Source of the DNA: Deltaproteobacteria bacterium
GTDB lineage: Bacteria > Desulfobacterota > Dissulfuribacteria > Dissulfuribacterales > UBA3076
Assembly: GCA_003194495.1 (NCBI GenBank)
Contig: PQXE01000016.1
Coordinates: 1-44,318 of the forward strand
Direction: 5' to 3'
DNA: 44,318 nt
The position numbers and the translations under genes are program-made. Below the pieces are notes generated by a model, which saw only the letters and a list, made by a program, of their open reading frames with translations, searched no databases and had not been told where the DNA came from. Positions 8,057 through 16,997 of the stretch are shown piece by piece. The first letter of the stretch is position 1; each line of letters starts with the position of its first letter.

Positions 8057-10378
8057 TTATCTCTTGATATCCTTGTAGATTACGCCGGTTTTGGACTCAT
8101 ATTTATTCACGACATCGTAGACCTCCGGCATTATCTCGCTCAGCAGCGAAGCTGCTCTATCGGCTTTACCTTCACGAAATGTATCCAATATATCACTGAT
8201 ATACTGGTAAAATTTGGGCGCCTTAGAGGGATCGGTCTCCATACAGAAATCTCCGGCCTTTTGGATCTCCATAAGTAAATTGACAACCGGTCCGAGCCTG
8301 TTATTAAGAACGTCGGTCAGGTCATCAAGCGCCCTGACATTTTCTTCATAGGTTCCATGCTCATCCATCTCCTCCAGCCGCTTCACGCTCTTTCGTATAG
8401 CAGCCTGGTCCTCCGGCGCGATGGCAGGGCCAAAGTCATCAAGTGCTGACTCAGCGTAAAATATAGTGGTCTTACTGGTGTTTTCCTCAGCAGCCATCTT
8501 CCGGGCCTTTTCGATTTTGAGAGCTGCCCGCTCGCAGATAGTCTCGTCCACATGGCCTGTATCAGTATCAACCACTCTGTTGATGTCCTTTATGGCCGAC
8601 AGTGAACGGGAAACCATATCAATTATGACATACTCGGTATACTGCTCCTGGTTGGCCTCATTGATAACCTCTTCCAGGGTCAAAAATAATTTCTCGTCGG
8701 CCTTGCCCCTGGACAGGGTCTTTGACAACTGGACCTCCGGATATTCCTTCAGAGCTGCTGTGACCTCGATGATATTGTTCTCGTCAATTTTCAGGGTAAT
8801 CTCTATGTGCAACGGGCCTTTCTTGTCTTCCTCCTCAGAATGGTCATCCATGTCTATACCCAACCACAGGTCCCCTATGGACTCCTCCTGTTCGTTCACC
8901 ATGTTGTAGAACTTCATGTGGATCAGTTTCTGTTCCGGGTGGACCAGCCTGAAGACCTCTGTCTTTTCACATGGCAGAGGGGTATTCTTTTCCACAAACA
9001 GGTGCCTCTCATCGTTTTCCAAGTAGATATAGTAGTCATGGGCAGCGGAATGGACAATGTCAAACACCCCATGCTCAATAGTGAACTTCTCAAGATCAAA
9101 TCCACATTCTTTACAGACAGTATCCGACTGGGAGACAATGAGGCCGCACTGGGGGCACTCATAGGTGTCCGACAGCCGGTGACTCAAAATGGCTGCCCCT
9201 TCCGCAATTGCAAGCATGGGCCTGTCGTGGACCAGTATCTTTTCCTCCCCGAACTCCTGTTTCATCGCCTTCACGACCATGGGGATCCGTGAGCTTCCCC
9301 CAACCAGGAGACATTTGTCAATCAGGTCCGGAGTAAAATTGATATCCTCAAGCATCCTCCGGGTGAGCTTGATGATGTTCTCGACGGTGGGAGCGATGAT
9401 TTCATCGAATTGATCCCGTGTCAGCTCTACGTCCACATCAACACTGTCATTGTCACTGTCTTTCAAGACTCCAAGTATCTCGATATAGGTTTCCTCTTCG
9501 GCACTTAAGCGGATTTTGGCCTGTTCCACCTTTGCTTTCAGTTCCCCGATAAAGCGGTTCTTTTGTTTATCATCCTGGTTTTCTATAAATTCCGCCATAT
9601 TATCTATATGATATTCCCCGGCAGTCTCTTTTAGGACATAATCGGCAATGAGACGGTCAATATTATCGCCTCCAAGCCACATGTCACCCCCCTTGCCATG
9701 CTCGATGAACTGCCCACCGCTTATTGTCAATACGGACAGATCAAAGGTGCCTCCGCCAAAATCAAAGACAAGGACCGTTTTTGCATCGTCTCCCTTGACG
9801 GCATCCACTCCAAAGGAGATAGCTGCTGCTGTAGGCTCGGGAAGCAGCCTGCGAACCTTTAAACCTGCCATGGCCGCTGCAGTCCTCGTAGCGTGTTTCT
9901 GCTTATCGTTAAAATAGGCCGGCACGGTGATTACCGCATACTCCACATTATCACCAAGGACCTCTTCCGCATCCATACGGATTTTGTCCAGGATCTTGGC
10001 GGATATCTCCTCAGGAGTGCACTCTTTTTTGCCCAAAATAATGGCCAAGCTGTTTTCCGACCCCTTGGAATGGCGCGCGATCCGATAGCTCAGTCTGCGG
10101 CTTTTCAGAAGCTCCTGAATCTCTCTATCCTGATAGTTCCTTCCCATCAACCGCTTGACAGCCGTTATTGTGTTTTCCGGATCTTGCTTCATCCACTCCA
10201 GGGCATCCTTGCCCACCACGTACTCCAATTTTGAAAAGATCAATCCCTTCTTTTTAAGGATGACACAGGAAGGTGTGATGAAGTCTCCTTCAGCATTTTT
10301 CAAGATCTCCGTATGTACTCCCTTGATCGCTGCCACTGAATTTGTCGTTCCCAGATCAATCCCTATTGACTTGGACAT
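8057..10378 (-). CDS. Hsp70/DnaK-type chaperone with zinc ribbon at the interdomain linker
   Basis: 773 residues, longer than DnaK (about 640). The ATPase domain (1-400) has all hallmark motifs: GIDLGTTNS (6-14), [39 protein letters not shown] (204-215) and [12 protein letters not shown]. Where DnaK has its short hydrophobic linker, this protein has a four-cysteine ribbon: Cys408, Cys411, Cys422, Cys425. A diverged beta-sandwich substrate domain (about 430-560) and a long helical tail follow. AAGAGAGGAAG precedes the ATG. It is the first gene of a five-gene run. A second, different Hsp70 lies at 21291. It is not a normal dnaK, because the dnaK-dnaJ arrangement and C-terminal EEVD-like tail are missing. 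Confidence 0.9.
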   Translation of the reverse strand: MSKSIGIDLGTTNSVAAIKGVHTEILKNAEGDFITPSCVILKKKGLIFSKLEYVVGKDALEWMKQDPENTITAVKRLMGRNYQDREIQELLKSRRLSYRIARHSKGSENSLAIILGKKECTPEEISAKILDKIRMDAEEVLGDNVEYAVITVPAYFNDKQKHATRTAAAMAGLKVRRLLPEPTAAAISFGVDAVKGDDAKTVLVFDFGGGTFDLSVLTISGGQFIEHGKGGDMWLGGDNIDRLIADYVLKETAGEYHIDNMAEFIENQDDKQKNRFIGELKAKVEQAKIRLSAEEETYIEILGVLKDSDNDSVDVDVELTRDQFDEIIAPTVENIIKLTRRMLEDINFTPDLIDKCLLVGGSSRIPMVVKAMKQEFGEEKILVHDRPMLAIAEGAAILSHRLSDTYECPQCGLIVSQSDTVCKECGFDLEKFTIEHGVFDIVHSAAHDYYIYLENDERHLFVEKNTPLPCEKTEVFRLVHPEQKLIHMKFYNMVNEQEESIGDLWLGIDMDDHSEEEDKKGPLHIEITLKIDENNIIEVTAALKEYPEVQLSKTLSRGKADEKLFLTLEEVINEANQEQYTEYVIIDMVSRSLSAIKDINRVVDTDTGHVDETICERAALKIEKARKMAAEENTSKTTIFYAESALDDFGPAIAPEDQAAIRKSVKRLEEMDEHGTYEENVRALDDLTDVLNNRLGPVVNLLMEIQKAGDFCMETDPSKAPKFYQYISDILDTFREGKADRAASLLSEIMPEVYDVVNKYESKTGVIYKDIKR

Positions 10379-10449
10379 TGATAATCTTCCTCTCTTGGTT
10401 TTTTAGAAATTCAATCTATCAAACTCCAAAATTTGCTCTAAAGCAAGCG

Positions 10450-10482
10450 AGGGACTCGGAAAAAAATAATGTCCGAGTCCCT
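10450..10482. promoter_or_regulatory. Perfect 11-bp inverted repeat upstream of the Hsp70 module
   Basis: AGGGACTCGGA (10450-10460) and TCCGAGTCCCT (10472-10482) form a perfect stem around an 11-base A/T-rich loop. It lies about 72 bases upstream of the hsp70 start in the divergent hsp70/arfB spacer. It could be a repressor operator or a 5' leader hairpin (for example heat-sensitive). It is not the CIRCE sequence. There is no run of T on either side long enough to call a terminator. Confidence 0.55.
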
Positions 10483-10546
10483 TATGAGAATTAAAAAAGA
10501 GAGCCAAAAAACAGGTTGGATTATAGTAATATATGGATAATAATGT

Positions 10547-10707
10547 GTAAGCGTTCACAGGGCACCGCATCTGCTTTGTTGTCGGGCACTTGAAGTACAG
10601 GGAGTACGTCTGCGTACCCGTACGCCTCGCATCTGCAGCACCCTGTAAACGCTTACAGTTCGGTGGGTTACGGTAAAACGTGCGTTGTAATCCCGTGAAC
10701 GGTTACC
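10547..10707. mobile_element. GTAASCGTTCAC-family MITE, copy M1 (A-type core)
   Basis: Starts GTAAGCGTTCAC and ends GTGAACGGTTACC. Flanks carry the 8-bp direct repeat AATAATGT (10539-10546 and 10708-10715), as expected of a transposition target duplication. Inside, 10547-10656 folds as an imperfect long hairpin that is nearly identical to copy M4 at 29215-29326. The extra 50 bases at the right end are specific to this copy. It separates the Hsp70 module from arfB. No coding capacity. Confidence 0.75.
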
Positions 10708-10732
10708 AATAATGTATAATTCCGCTGGAAAA

Positions 10733-11161
10733 ATGTTAAAAATATCCAACCAGATATCTATCCCTGATAGTGAAATCGAGATTAGCGCTATTCGTGCTCA
10801 GGGGGCGGGAGGCCAAAACGTCAACAAGGTCTCCTCTGCAGTACACTTGCGCTTTGATATCATGGCTTCATCACTTCCTGATTTTTATAAAGAGAGGCTC
10901 TTGATGTTGCATGACCAACGCCTCACAAAAGAGGGAGTAATTGTTATTAAGGCGCAGCAATACCGTAGCAGGGAAAGCAACAGGGAAGAGGCGTTGATCC
11001 GGCTCCAGGAATTTATAAAAAGTGCGGTGGTAATTCACAAAAAGCGAAGGCCTACTAAACCGACCCGAAGTTCTCATAAAAAACGCTTGGATCAAAAGAC
11101 CAAACGAGGAAAGGTTAAGGCTTTAAGAGAAAAAGTAACTATCGGAAAGAATGAAGATTGA
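10733..11161 (+). CDS. arfB: Alternative ribosome-rescue factor ArfB (YaeJ-type release factor)
   Basis: Class I release-factor-like peptidyl-tRNA hydrolase that frees stalled ribosomes without needing a stop codon. The catalytic motif AIRAQGAGGQNVNKVSSAV carries the GGQ loop. The C-terminal tail is strongly basic (KKRRPTKPTRSSHKKRLDQKTKRGKVKALREKV), the part that enters the empty mRNA channel in E. coli ArfB. About 142 residues from the ATG at 10733. Another ATG at 10712 lies inside the right target duplication of the adjacent MITE, so I prefer the inner start. It stands alone, divergent from the Hsp70 module and convergent with lpxC. Confidence 0.9.
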   Translation: MLKISNQISIPDSEIEISAIRAQGAGGQNVNKVSSAVHLRFDIMASSLPDFYKERLLMLHDQRLTKEGVIVIKAQQYRSRESNREEALIRLQEFIKSAVVIHKKRRPTKPTRSSHKKRLDQKTKRGKVKALREKVTIGKNED

Positions 11162-11236
11162 ATAAACGGACTACGAACTACGAACAAAATACCACAAACC
11201 GCGAATCACGATCGTATATTATATAAAACGCAGATG

Positions 11237-12163
11237 TCAGGCAGGTAGGGCTGCGGAAATCACATCATCTTTGTGACCAACCCAGGATGGTATTTCCCAG
11301 GTTCTATCGTTTTCCACATACTCCCAGGCATAGGGACGATTTAATAATTCCTGGGTCAACACGTGATGCAGGGCATGACCGCTCTTTACAGCTTTTACCT
11401 TTCCTAAAATAGGCGCGCCTAAAAGACAAAGATCTCCGATCAAGTCCAAAACCTTGTGGCGGACAAATTCATCAGAAAACCGCAGGCCACCACTATTATG
11501 TATTGATGTATCACCCACAACTACAGCATTTTCAAGGGACCCGCCCAAGGCAAAACCATTTTCTCTCAGCAGCTCCACTTCATTGAGAAAACCAAAGGTC
11601 CTCGCCTTGCTGATTTGGCACGCAAATGTTTGCGGCGTAATCTTGTCAACAAAACGCTGTTTGGCAATAAGGGGATGTTCAAACTCTATTTCAAAAGATA
11701 CAATAAAATTTTTGCAAGGCTCAATACTTAGAAACTTATCACCCCTTGCCACCATTATTGGTTCCAGAATCTCAATATATCGTATGGGCTCATCCTGGGC
11801 CTTCAGACCCGCCTTTTGCAAAAGACTGAGAAATGGAGCGGCGCTCCCATCCATTGCCGGAACTTCGGGCCCATCAACCTCAATCAAGGCATTATTCACA
11901 CCTGCTCCCGACAGAGCTGCCATTAAATGCTCAATAGTTGAAACAGACCCTCTTTCAGTACCTATTGTGGTTGCAAATCTGGTATCCACTACGTACTTTG
12001 TCCTGGCCGGAATAACCTGCTCAGGGCTCAAGTCACTACGAACAAAACAAATTCCGGTGTTGGCCGGAGAGGGATTTATTTTTAAAGAGATCTTTTCCCC
12101 GGAATGCAGTCCTATACCAAATGCCTTTACAGACTTTCTAAGTGTATGTTGAAAATTGGTCAC
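11237..12163 (-). CDS. lpxC: UDP-3-O-acyl-N-acetylglucosamine deacetylase LpxC
   Basis: Zinc amidase that catalyses the first committed step of lipid A synthesis, which shows the organism has an outer membrane. 308 residues with standard motifs: GIGLHSGEKISL (16-27), STIEHLMAALSG with metal ligand His79, GPEVPAMDGSAAPF (98-111), and FVRHKVLDLIGDL with metal ligands His236 and Asp240, then KSGHALHH with the catalytic histidine. The start is GTG at 12163, preceded by AAGGAT. It is monocistronic as far as seen; the usual fab/lpx or cell-division neighbours are absent. Confidence 0.96.
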   Translation of the reverse strand: MTNFQHTLRKSVKAFGIGLHSGEKISLKINPSPANTGICFVRSDLSPEQVIPARTKYVVDTRFATTIGTERGSVSTIEHLMAALSGAGVNNALIEVDGPEVPAMDGSAAPFLSLLQKAGLKAQDEPIRYIEILEPIMVARGDKFLSIEPCKNFIVSFEIEFEHPLIAKQRFVDKITPQTFACQISKARTFGFLNEVELLRENGFALGGSLENAVVVGDTSIHNSGGLRFSDEFVRHKVLDLIGDLCLLGAPILGKVKAVKSGHALHHVLTQELLNRPYAWEYVENDRTWEIPSWVGHKDDVISAALPA

Positions 12164-12485
12164 TATTATTTATCCTTAAAGAAATGGGACAGTAAATAAA
12201 CCCAAGTATTTTTAGGCATCCCTTATTCACCAGTTTACACTTTTTTCGAAAAAGCGTGTATTGTCGCATTGAATGCCAATGTCGAAACTGGAAATTCGAA
12301 ATTAGGTAACGCATCTACTTCCTTGTGTTTTTCCCAATTTCAAGTTTCAAAATTTAGTATCACCATAAGCAAGAATAATGCCTAGCATGATAACAAAAAA
12401 ATAACTGTAATTTCAGATAGTTTTAAGATGGCAAGTAATCAACCATTAATCAGGTGAGACCAGAAAGTCCGGACAGGTAAGTAAA

Positions 12486-12507
12486 AGAGTGACAAAAAAG
12501 TCACTCT
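12486..12507 (-). terminator. Hairpin, possible terminator after era
   Basis: AGAGTGAC (12486-12493) and GTCACTCT (12500-12507) form an 8-bp perfect stem with a six-base loop. On the minus strand it is followed by TTTTAC, a short T-run. It lies downstream of the MITE that follows era. The rest of 12164-12529 between lpxC and this element is A/T-rich with no gene. Confidence 0.4.
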
Positions 12508-12537
12508 CGAAAAGTATAACAAAGTTGCTATTCAAGT

Positions 12538-12683
12538 GTAACCGTTCACACTCCCTGGCAGCCGACAGGCTTTTGCAGGGTTTCAACCGCGGACAAGGTT
12601 GCACCAAAAGGCGTATCCTCAACGGATTGTGCTTTGAAACCCGAAAAAAGGCTGTTGGCTGTCAGGGGGAAGTAAATAATTAC
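12538..12683. mobile_element. GTAASCGTTCAC-family MITE, copy M2 (B-type core)
   Basis: Left end GTAACCGTTCAC, right end GTAAATAATTAC. Flanked by the 8-bp direct repeat ATTCAAGT (12530-12537 and 12684-12691). The core is almost identical to copy M3 (21151-21298). The arms 12553-12586 and 12634-12667 pair over about 34 positions with several G-U type differences, enclosing a 47-base loop. The right duplication contains the stop codon of era (minus strand), so the insertion fell exactly at the gene end. Confidence 0.85.
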
Positions 12684-12685
12684 AT

Positions 12686-13609
12686 TCAAGTAGTAAGGCC
12701 CAGGCGACGAAGTGCACGATCATCTCTGGACCAGTCCTTAAGGACCCTGACCCGAAGATCTATGTGCACCTTTTTACCCCAGAACGATTCAAGCTCCTCT
12801 CTGGCAAAAATTCCAATTTTTTTAATAAAACGACCATCCTTGCCGACAATGATTCCTTTCTGAGACTGCTTTTCCACAAAAATAGTAGCAGAAATCTTTG
12901 TGATCTGCTGTTCCTGATTATCCTCAATCTCTTCAACATTCACTGCTGTTGAATAAGGGATTTCCTGTTCTGTAAACAAGAAAATTTTCTCCCGAATAAA
13001 TTCAGCTACAAGATCCTCTCTGGACTGGTCAGTAATAATTGCCCCGTTGAAATACTGAGGTCCTTCGGAAAGCAACCTTAATATCTCGTCAAGTACATAA
13101 TAAGCACCACTTTCGTACTTGGCGGATATAGGCACGATTGCTTCAAAGGGATATGTATCCTTCAGCTCAGCAATTATGGGCAGCAAGGTCTCTTTTGCCA
13201 CTCTGTCGATCTTATTGAGCACTAACACTACAGGCTGCCCTACTTTTTTTAAAAGGTCCAAAATGGCAAACTCCTGACCTCTACGTCTGCGAGTTGCATC
13301 AATCACAAACACCACCGCATCCACATCCGCAAGCGCCTGAGTGGCCCAACGCACTGATATCTTATTAAGAGGCTTATTGGATTCGTGAATCCCGGGTGTA
13401 TCCACAAATACAATTTGGAATTTATCTCCGGTAAGTATACCTTTTACCTGACGCCGGGTTGTCTGGGGCTTGGGAGTGGTAATTGCTACCTTTTCACCGA
13501 GAAGTTGATTAAGGAGGGTTGATTTTCCTACATTGGGTGCCCCGACTATTGCAACAAAACCGGAACGAAAGCATGTCTGTTTCCCATATTGGTGTAAGTC
13601 TGTATCCAT
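12686..13609 (-). CDS. era: GTPase Era
   Basis: Essential Ras-like GTPase with a KH domain that binds the 3' end of 16S rRNA and helps mature the 30S subunit. 307 residues. G1 GAPNVGKS at 23-30, switch region TTPKPQTTRR at 44-53, G3 VDTPG, G4 LNKID, and KH signature VGKDGRFIKKIG near the C-terminus. It follows rnc by eight bases; rnc-era is a common pair, linking rRNA cleavage and 30S assembly. Its stop codon lies in the target duplication of MITE M2. Confidence 0.96.
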   Translation of the reverse strand: MDTDLHQYGKQTCFRSGFVAIVGAPNVGKSTLLNQLLGEKVAITTPKPQTTRRQVKGILTGDKFQIVFVDTPGIHESNKPLNKISVRWATQALADVDAVVFVIDATRRRRGQEFAILDLLKKVGQPVVLVLNKIDRVAKETLLPIIAELKDTYPFEAIVPISAKYESGAYYVLDEILRLLSEGPQYFNGAIITDQSREDLVAEFIREKIFLFTEQEIPYSTAVNVEEIEDNQEQQITKISATIFVEKQSQKGIIVGKDGRFIKKIGIFAREELESFWGKKVHIDLRVRVLKDWSRDDRALRRLGLTT

Positions 13610-13617
13610 CTAAAATC

Positions 13618-14337
13618 TCAAGTATCTAAAATACCTAGCGCCTTCCGGGCAGCATCCTGTTCAGCCTCTTTTTTACTCCGTCCACTGCCTCTTTGTAACA
13701 CCTGATCGTTAAAGTTAATTATTACCTGAAATATCCGCTGATGATCAGGTCCACTAATTTTTTCGATCTCATACACAGGTACACTATGAAACCGGCCTTG
13801 AGTCAATTCCTGAAGTTTGCTCTTGTAATCCTGGCCGAGTCCTATGTCCACTGCCTGATCAAGCAAATCACCAAAGCACCTTTCAATAAAAGAAAAGACC
13901 TCTTCTATTCTACTGTCGAGGTAGATGGCCCCTACTACTGCCTCAAAGGCATCAGACAGGATAGACGGCTTCTCGCGTCCACCGCTCTTGTCTTCACCTT
14001 TGCCCAGTCGTATGTGTTTCCCCAGTCCGAGTCTTCGAGCCTGTATGGCAAGCTGACTCTCGTTCACAAGAAACGATCTCATACGAGTCAACTCACCTTC
14101 TCTGCACCTCTCCCCGTGGCGGATAAAAAGAAGATGGCTGACTACAAGCTCCAGGACCGCATCACCAAGAAATTCTAAACGTTCATTGTCCAGGGCACCT
14201 ATCCCATGCTCCACAGCATATGAACGATGAGTAAGGGCCTGCTCCAGAAGTTCAGGACCGGCGAACTGATAGCCAAGAATGATCTCCAGATCAGATGCAG
14301 ATTCTTGCTCGGGCTTGAAACTGTCAGATTCTTCCAT
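13618..14337 (-). CDS. rnc: Ribonuclease III
   Basis: Double-strand-specific endoribonuclease for rRNA processing and mRNA decay. 239 residues. The RNase III signature NERLEFLGDAVLELVV spans 51-66, with active-site Glu55 and Asp59. The second acidic pair is Asp129 and Glu132 in SDAFEAVVGAIYLD. A C-terminal double-stranded-RNA-binding domain runs from about residue 167 (DYKSKLQELTQ) to the end (SKKEAEQDAARKAL). It is the upstream gene of the rnc-era pair. The N-terminus through residue 17 is a short extension before the domain. Confidence 0.96.
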   Translation of the reverse strand: MEESDSFKPEQESASDLEIILGYQFAGPELLEQALTHRSYAVEHGIGALDNERLEFLGDAVLELVVSHLLFIRHGERCREGELTRMRSFLVNESQLAIQARRLGLGKHIRLGKGEDKSGGREKPSILSDAFEAVVGAIYLDSRIEEVFSFIERCFGDLLDQAVDIGLGQDYKSKLQELTQGRFHSVPVYEIEKISGPDHQRIFQVIINFNDQVLQRGSGRSKKEAEQDAARKALGILDT

Positions 14338-14460
14338 TTATGTCTTTGGGAAATAAAAAGGTGTGAAGAATATAGCTTTGCAAATAATATAATGCGATAA
14401 TCATAATGTTTTCTTGTACCAGAATTTGAACTGAACAACAAGATACAAAAATGACCTATT

Positions 14461-14502
14461 TAGTGTCTGAACGAAAAGGCCGTTGAGACACAATTTTGAA
14501 TT
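14461..14502. repeat. Repeat D copy 1 (TAGTGTCTGAA hairpin)
   Basis: 42-bp sequence matching 39756-39797 at all but three positions. GTGTCTGAACG and CGTTGAGACAC form the stem around AAAAGGC. The left flank is TTTAG here and CTAG at the second copy, which may reflect a YTAG insertion target. Confidence 0.7.
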
Positions 14503-14532
14503 AAAAAAGGAAATAATCTTAATATGTTAATT

Positions 14533-14742
14533 GTCCCTGACCTAAATTGAGAAAGCAAAATTTGGGATTTCCGTTCAGGGACTATTTATGTAACCATCAT
14601 TATATGGTTTCATTTTGCCTTGATTTCCCTTTCCTGTTTTGGCATTCTGCTTTAATAGAAAAATTTAGGGATTAGAAATGAAATTAATTGAGGAATTGAG
14701 GGCTTATAATCATTTAATTCCTCAATTCGCCATTCCTCAATT
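14533..14742. promoter_or_regulatory. Structured leader region before ilvD
   Basis: Two features are visible in the untranslated stretch between rnc and ilvD. GTCCCTGA (14533-14540) pairs with TCAGGGAC (14575-14582). AATTGAGGAATT (14686-14697) pairs perfectly with AATTCCTCAATT (14716-14727), and TTCCTCAATT recurs at 14733-14742 as a competing partner. TTATAATCAT also occurs twice (14704, 14741). Alternative pairing could control ilvD, but these may equally be microrepeat debris. I see no leader peptide rich in branched-chain codons. Confidence 0.35.
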
Positions 14743-14781
14743 ATAATCATACAGTGACCCACAAAATGAAAGGAAGATATC

Positions 14782-16440
14782 ATGCGCAGTGACAGAATGA
14801 AAAAAGGTTTGGAGCGGGCACCCCACAGGGCGCTATTTAAGGCCATAGGTTACACTGACGAAGAACTCCAAAGGCCCTTAATAGGCGTGGTCAACTCCTT
14901 CAACGAAATTATCCCCGGCCACATCCACCTGCGTCAGATCACGGATGCAGTCAAGGCGGGGATCCGGATGGCAGGGGGAACTCCTGTGGAATTTGGAGGG
15001 ATTGGTGTCTGCGACGGCATTGCCATGAATCATTTAGGAATGCGATACTCTTTGGCCAGCAGGGAATTAATAGCTGACTCAGTCGAGCTCATGGCACAGG
15101 CCCATCCCTTTGACGGCCTTGCACTTGTACCGAATTGCGACAAGATAACTCCGGGTATGCTGATGGCAATGCTCAGACTCAATATTCCTGCTATAGCCAT
15201 AACCGGTGGTCCCATGCTGACAGGAGACTGGAGGGGACAAAAGGTCAACCTGATTTCCGTATTTGAGGGAATAGGTCAGGTGAAAGCAGGAAAAATGAGC
15301 GAGGCGGAACTCTACGAAATTGAGAATGAGTCCTGTCCCACATGTGGTTCATGTTCCGGGATGTTCACAGCAAACTCAATGAACTGTCTCGCTGAGGCAT
15401 TGGGGCTGGCTCTTCCGGGAAGCGGTACTATTCCCGCAATATCGGCTGCAAGGATTCGCCTCTCAAAGGTCGCAGGCGCCCAAGCGGTCCGCTTAGTAGA
15501 AATGGATTTAAAACCACGGGATGTGGCCACGCTGTCTGCCTTTAAAAATGCTATTGCGGTAGATATGGCACTGGGGTGTTCAACCAATACAGTGCTTCAT
15601 GTACCTGCAATCGCTAACGAGGCGGATGTGGACCTCCCCTTGGAAATCTTTAATGAAATCAGCGCCAAGACACCCCATCTCTGCAGCATGATCCCCGCGG
15701 GCCCGCACAGTCTTCAGGAACTTGATCTGGCTGGAGGAATCCAGGCCATAATCAGCGAGCTGGATAAACTTGGGATCATTGATACAAACATAAAAACCGT
15801 TACAGGCTCCACGGTTGGAAAAAATATTGAGCAGGCGACAATAAACAATATAGATGTAATTCACCCTGTTACTGACCCGTATCACAAAGAAGGCGGCATT
15901 GCCATACTTTACGGAAACCTTGCTACTGAGGGTGCTGTAGTTAAACAGTCTGCAGTAGCTCCGGAGATGCTGAGGCACAAGGGTCCAGCCAGGATTTTTA
16001 ACTCAGAGGATGAGGCATACGACGCTATCCTGAACAATAAAATCAAGGCCGGAGATGTAATAGTGATCCGCTACGAAGGGCCAAGAGGCGGACCGGGTAT
16101 GCCGGAGATGCTCTCCCCCACGGCCGCTGTAGTTGGAATGGGACTGGATAAAGACGTCGCCCTTATAACCGACGGCAGATTCAGTGGGGGCACCAAAGGC
16201 GCGGCTATCGGCCACATATCACCTGAGGCTGCTGACGGAGGCACAATAGGTCTGATCGAGGAGGGTGACATTATAGAAATCGACATCCCTGCCAGGGAAC
16301 TGAGTCTTCAGGTCAGTGAACAGGAACTGGATCAAAGGCGAAGCAATTGGAAGCCGATGGAGCCTCGCATAACTCAGGGATACCTGGCACGGTATGCAAG
16401 GCAAGTAAGTAGTGCCTCCAAGGGGGCTATAGTGAGCTGA
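14782..16440 (+). CDS. ilvD: Dihydroxy-acid dehydratase IlvD
   Basis: Iron-sulfur dehydratase of isoleucine, valine and pantothenate synthesis; it converts 2,3-dihydroxy-isovalerate and its methyl homologue to the 2-keto acids. 552 residues, typical of the shorter bacterial/archaeal form. Visible motifs: [28 protein letters not shown] with a cluster cysteine, [18 protein letters not shown] with further cluster cysteines, and [19 protein letters not shown] near the C-terminus. GAAAGGAAGAT precedes the ATG. It stands alone on the plus strand. Confidence 0.97.
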   Translation: MRSDRMKKGLERAPHRALFKAIGYTDEELQRPLIGVVNSFNEIIPGHIHLRQITDAVKAGIRMAGGTPVEFGGIGVCDGIAMNHLGMRYSLASRELIADSVELMAQAHPFDGLALVPNCDKITPGMLMAMLRLNIPAIAITGGPMLTGDWRGQKVNLISVFEGIGQVKAGKMSEAELYEIENESCPTCGSCSGMFTANSMNCLAEALGLALPGSGTIPAISAARIRLSKVAGAQAVRLVEMDLKPRDVATLSAFKNAIAVDMALGCSTNTVLHVPAIANEADVDLPLEIFNEISAKTPHLCSMIPAGPHSLQELDLAGGIQAIISELDKLGIIDTNIKTVTGSTVGKNIEQATINNIDVIHPVTDPYHKEGGIAILYGNLATEGAVVKQSAVAPEMLRHKGPARIFNSEDEAYDAILNNKIKAGDVIVIRYEGPRGGPGMPEMLSPTAAVVGMGLDKDVALITDGRFSGGTKGAAIGHISPEAADGGTIGLIEEGDIIEIDIPARELSLQVSEQELDQRRSNWKPMEPRITQGYLARYARQVSSASKGAIVS

Positions 16441-16444
16441 ATAA

Positions 16445-16575
16445 TGCCTAAAGTAAGGTATCGCTTCGCTCCATTTATTAATATTAACCGCGCTGAAAGC
16501 GCGCACCGCAACTTTAGGCACCCCGGTGAAATAGTCTGCGAATTTCACAGGGCAAGCTTTAGCTCACTTTAGGCA
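16445..16575. repeat. GCCTAAAGT repeats and a short hairpin after ilvD
   Basis: GCCTAAAGT at 16446-16454 recurs inverted near 16512-16520 and 16565-16573. Between them CGCGCT-GAA-AGCGCG (16489-16503) is a tight hairpin. The last copy overlaps the end of the orphan gene on the minus strand. It may act as a two-way transcription barrier between convergent genes; no long T-run is seen. Confidence 0.4.
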
Positions 16576-16903
16576 CTTTTAACTCAATTAAAGGATTATG
16601 TTCTATCTTGGGAAACCAAGTCATATGCCAAAATTTATAAAGCTCTGAGGCTGTAATATAACTTGAAGGGATACCGATTTTTCGGCATAAGCGAAGAAGT
16701 TCATCTTTTTCACTGCATATAACATGATATGATTGGCGTCTGCGGGAATGATAGTTCTCATGTATAGCTATATTGCCGCGTTCGGCCCAGACCACTGCGT
16801 ATGGAATCTCATTAAAGGCAAAAAAGCGTATACTGAATTCCTTCCGGAGCGGTTCTATGATACTTTCTATATTGAAAAATGGTGGTTTTTTTGGCCTTGC
16901 CAC
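16559..16903 (-). CDS. Conserved-looking hypothetical protein, 114 residues
   Basis: I do not recognise a family. Starts with GTG at 16903. The sequence is coherent and soluble, with a basic N-terminus (ARPKKPP), a central WAERGNIAIHENYHSRRR and a tryptophan-bearing end (FWHMTWFPKIEHNPLIEL). No signal peptide, membrane span or cysteine cluster. The last codons overlap a GCCTAAAGT repeat. It lies alone between ilvD and hisB. It could be a small regulator or toxin/antitoxin partner, but nothing in the sequence proves that. Confidence 0.5.
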   Translation of the reverse strand: MARPKKPPFFNIESIIEPLRKEFSIRFFAFNEIPYAVVWAERGNIAIHENYHSRRRQSYHVICSEKDELLRLCRKIGIPSSYITASELYKFWHMTWFPKIEHNPLIELKVPKVS

Positions 16904-16997
16904 AGTATTGTTTATGTCCTCACAAAATATTAGTTATCACAATTCTCATCGGCCAAAAATTTAACAAACTTAAAACTGACTTGAGCGGGTGACCTTC

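Noticed and set aside
12538..12683. Structured regulatory RNA or riboswitch
   Set aside because: The 8-bp flanking duplications and second copy at 21151 with shared ends favour a transposed element; a secondary RNA role is still possible.
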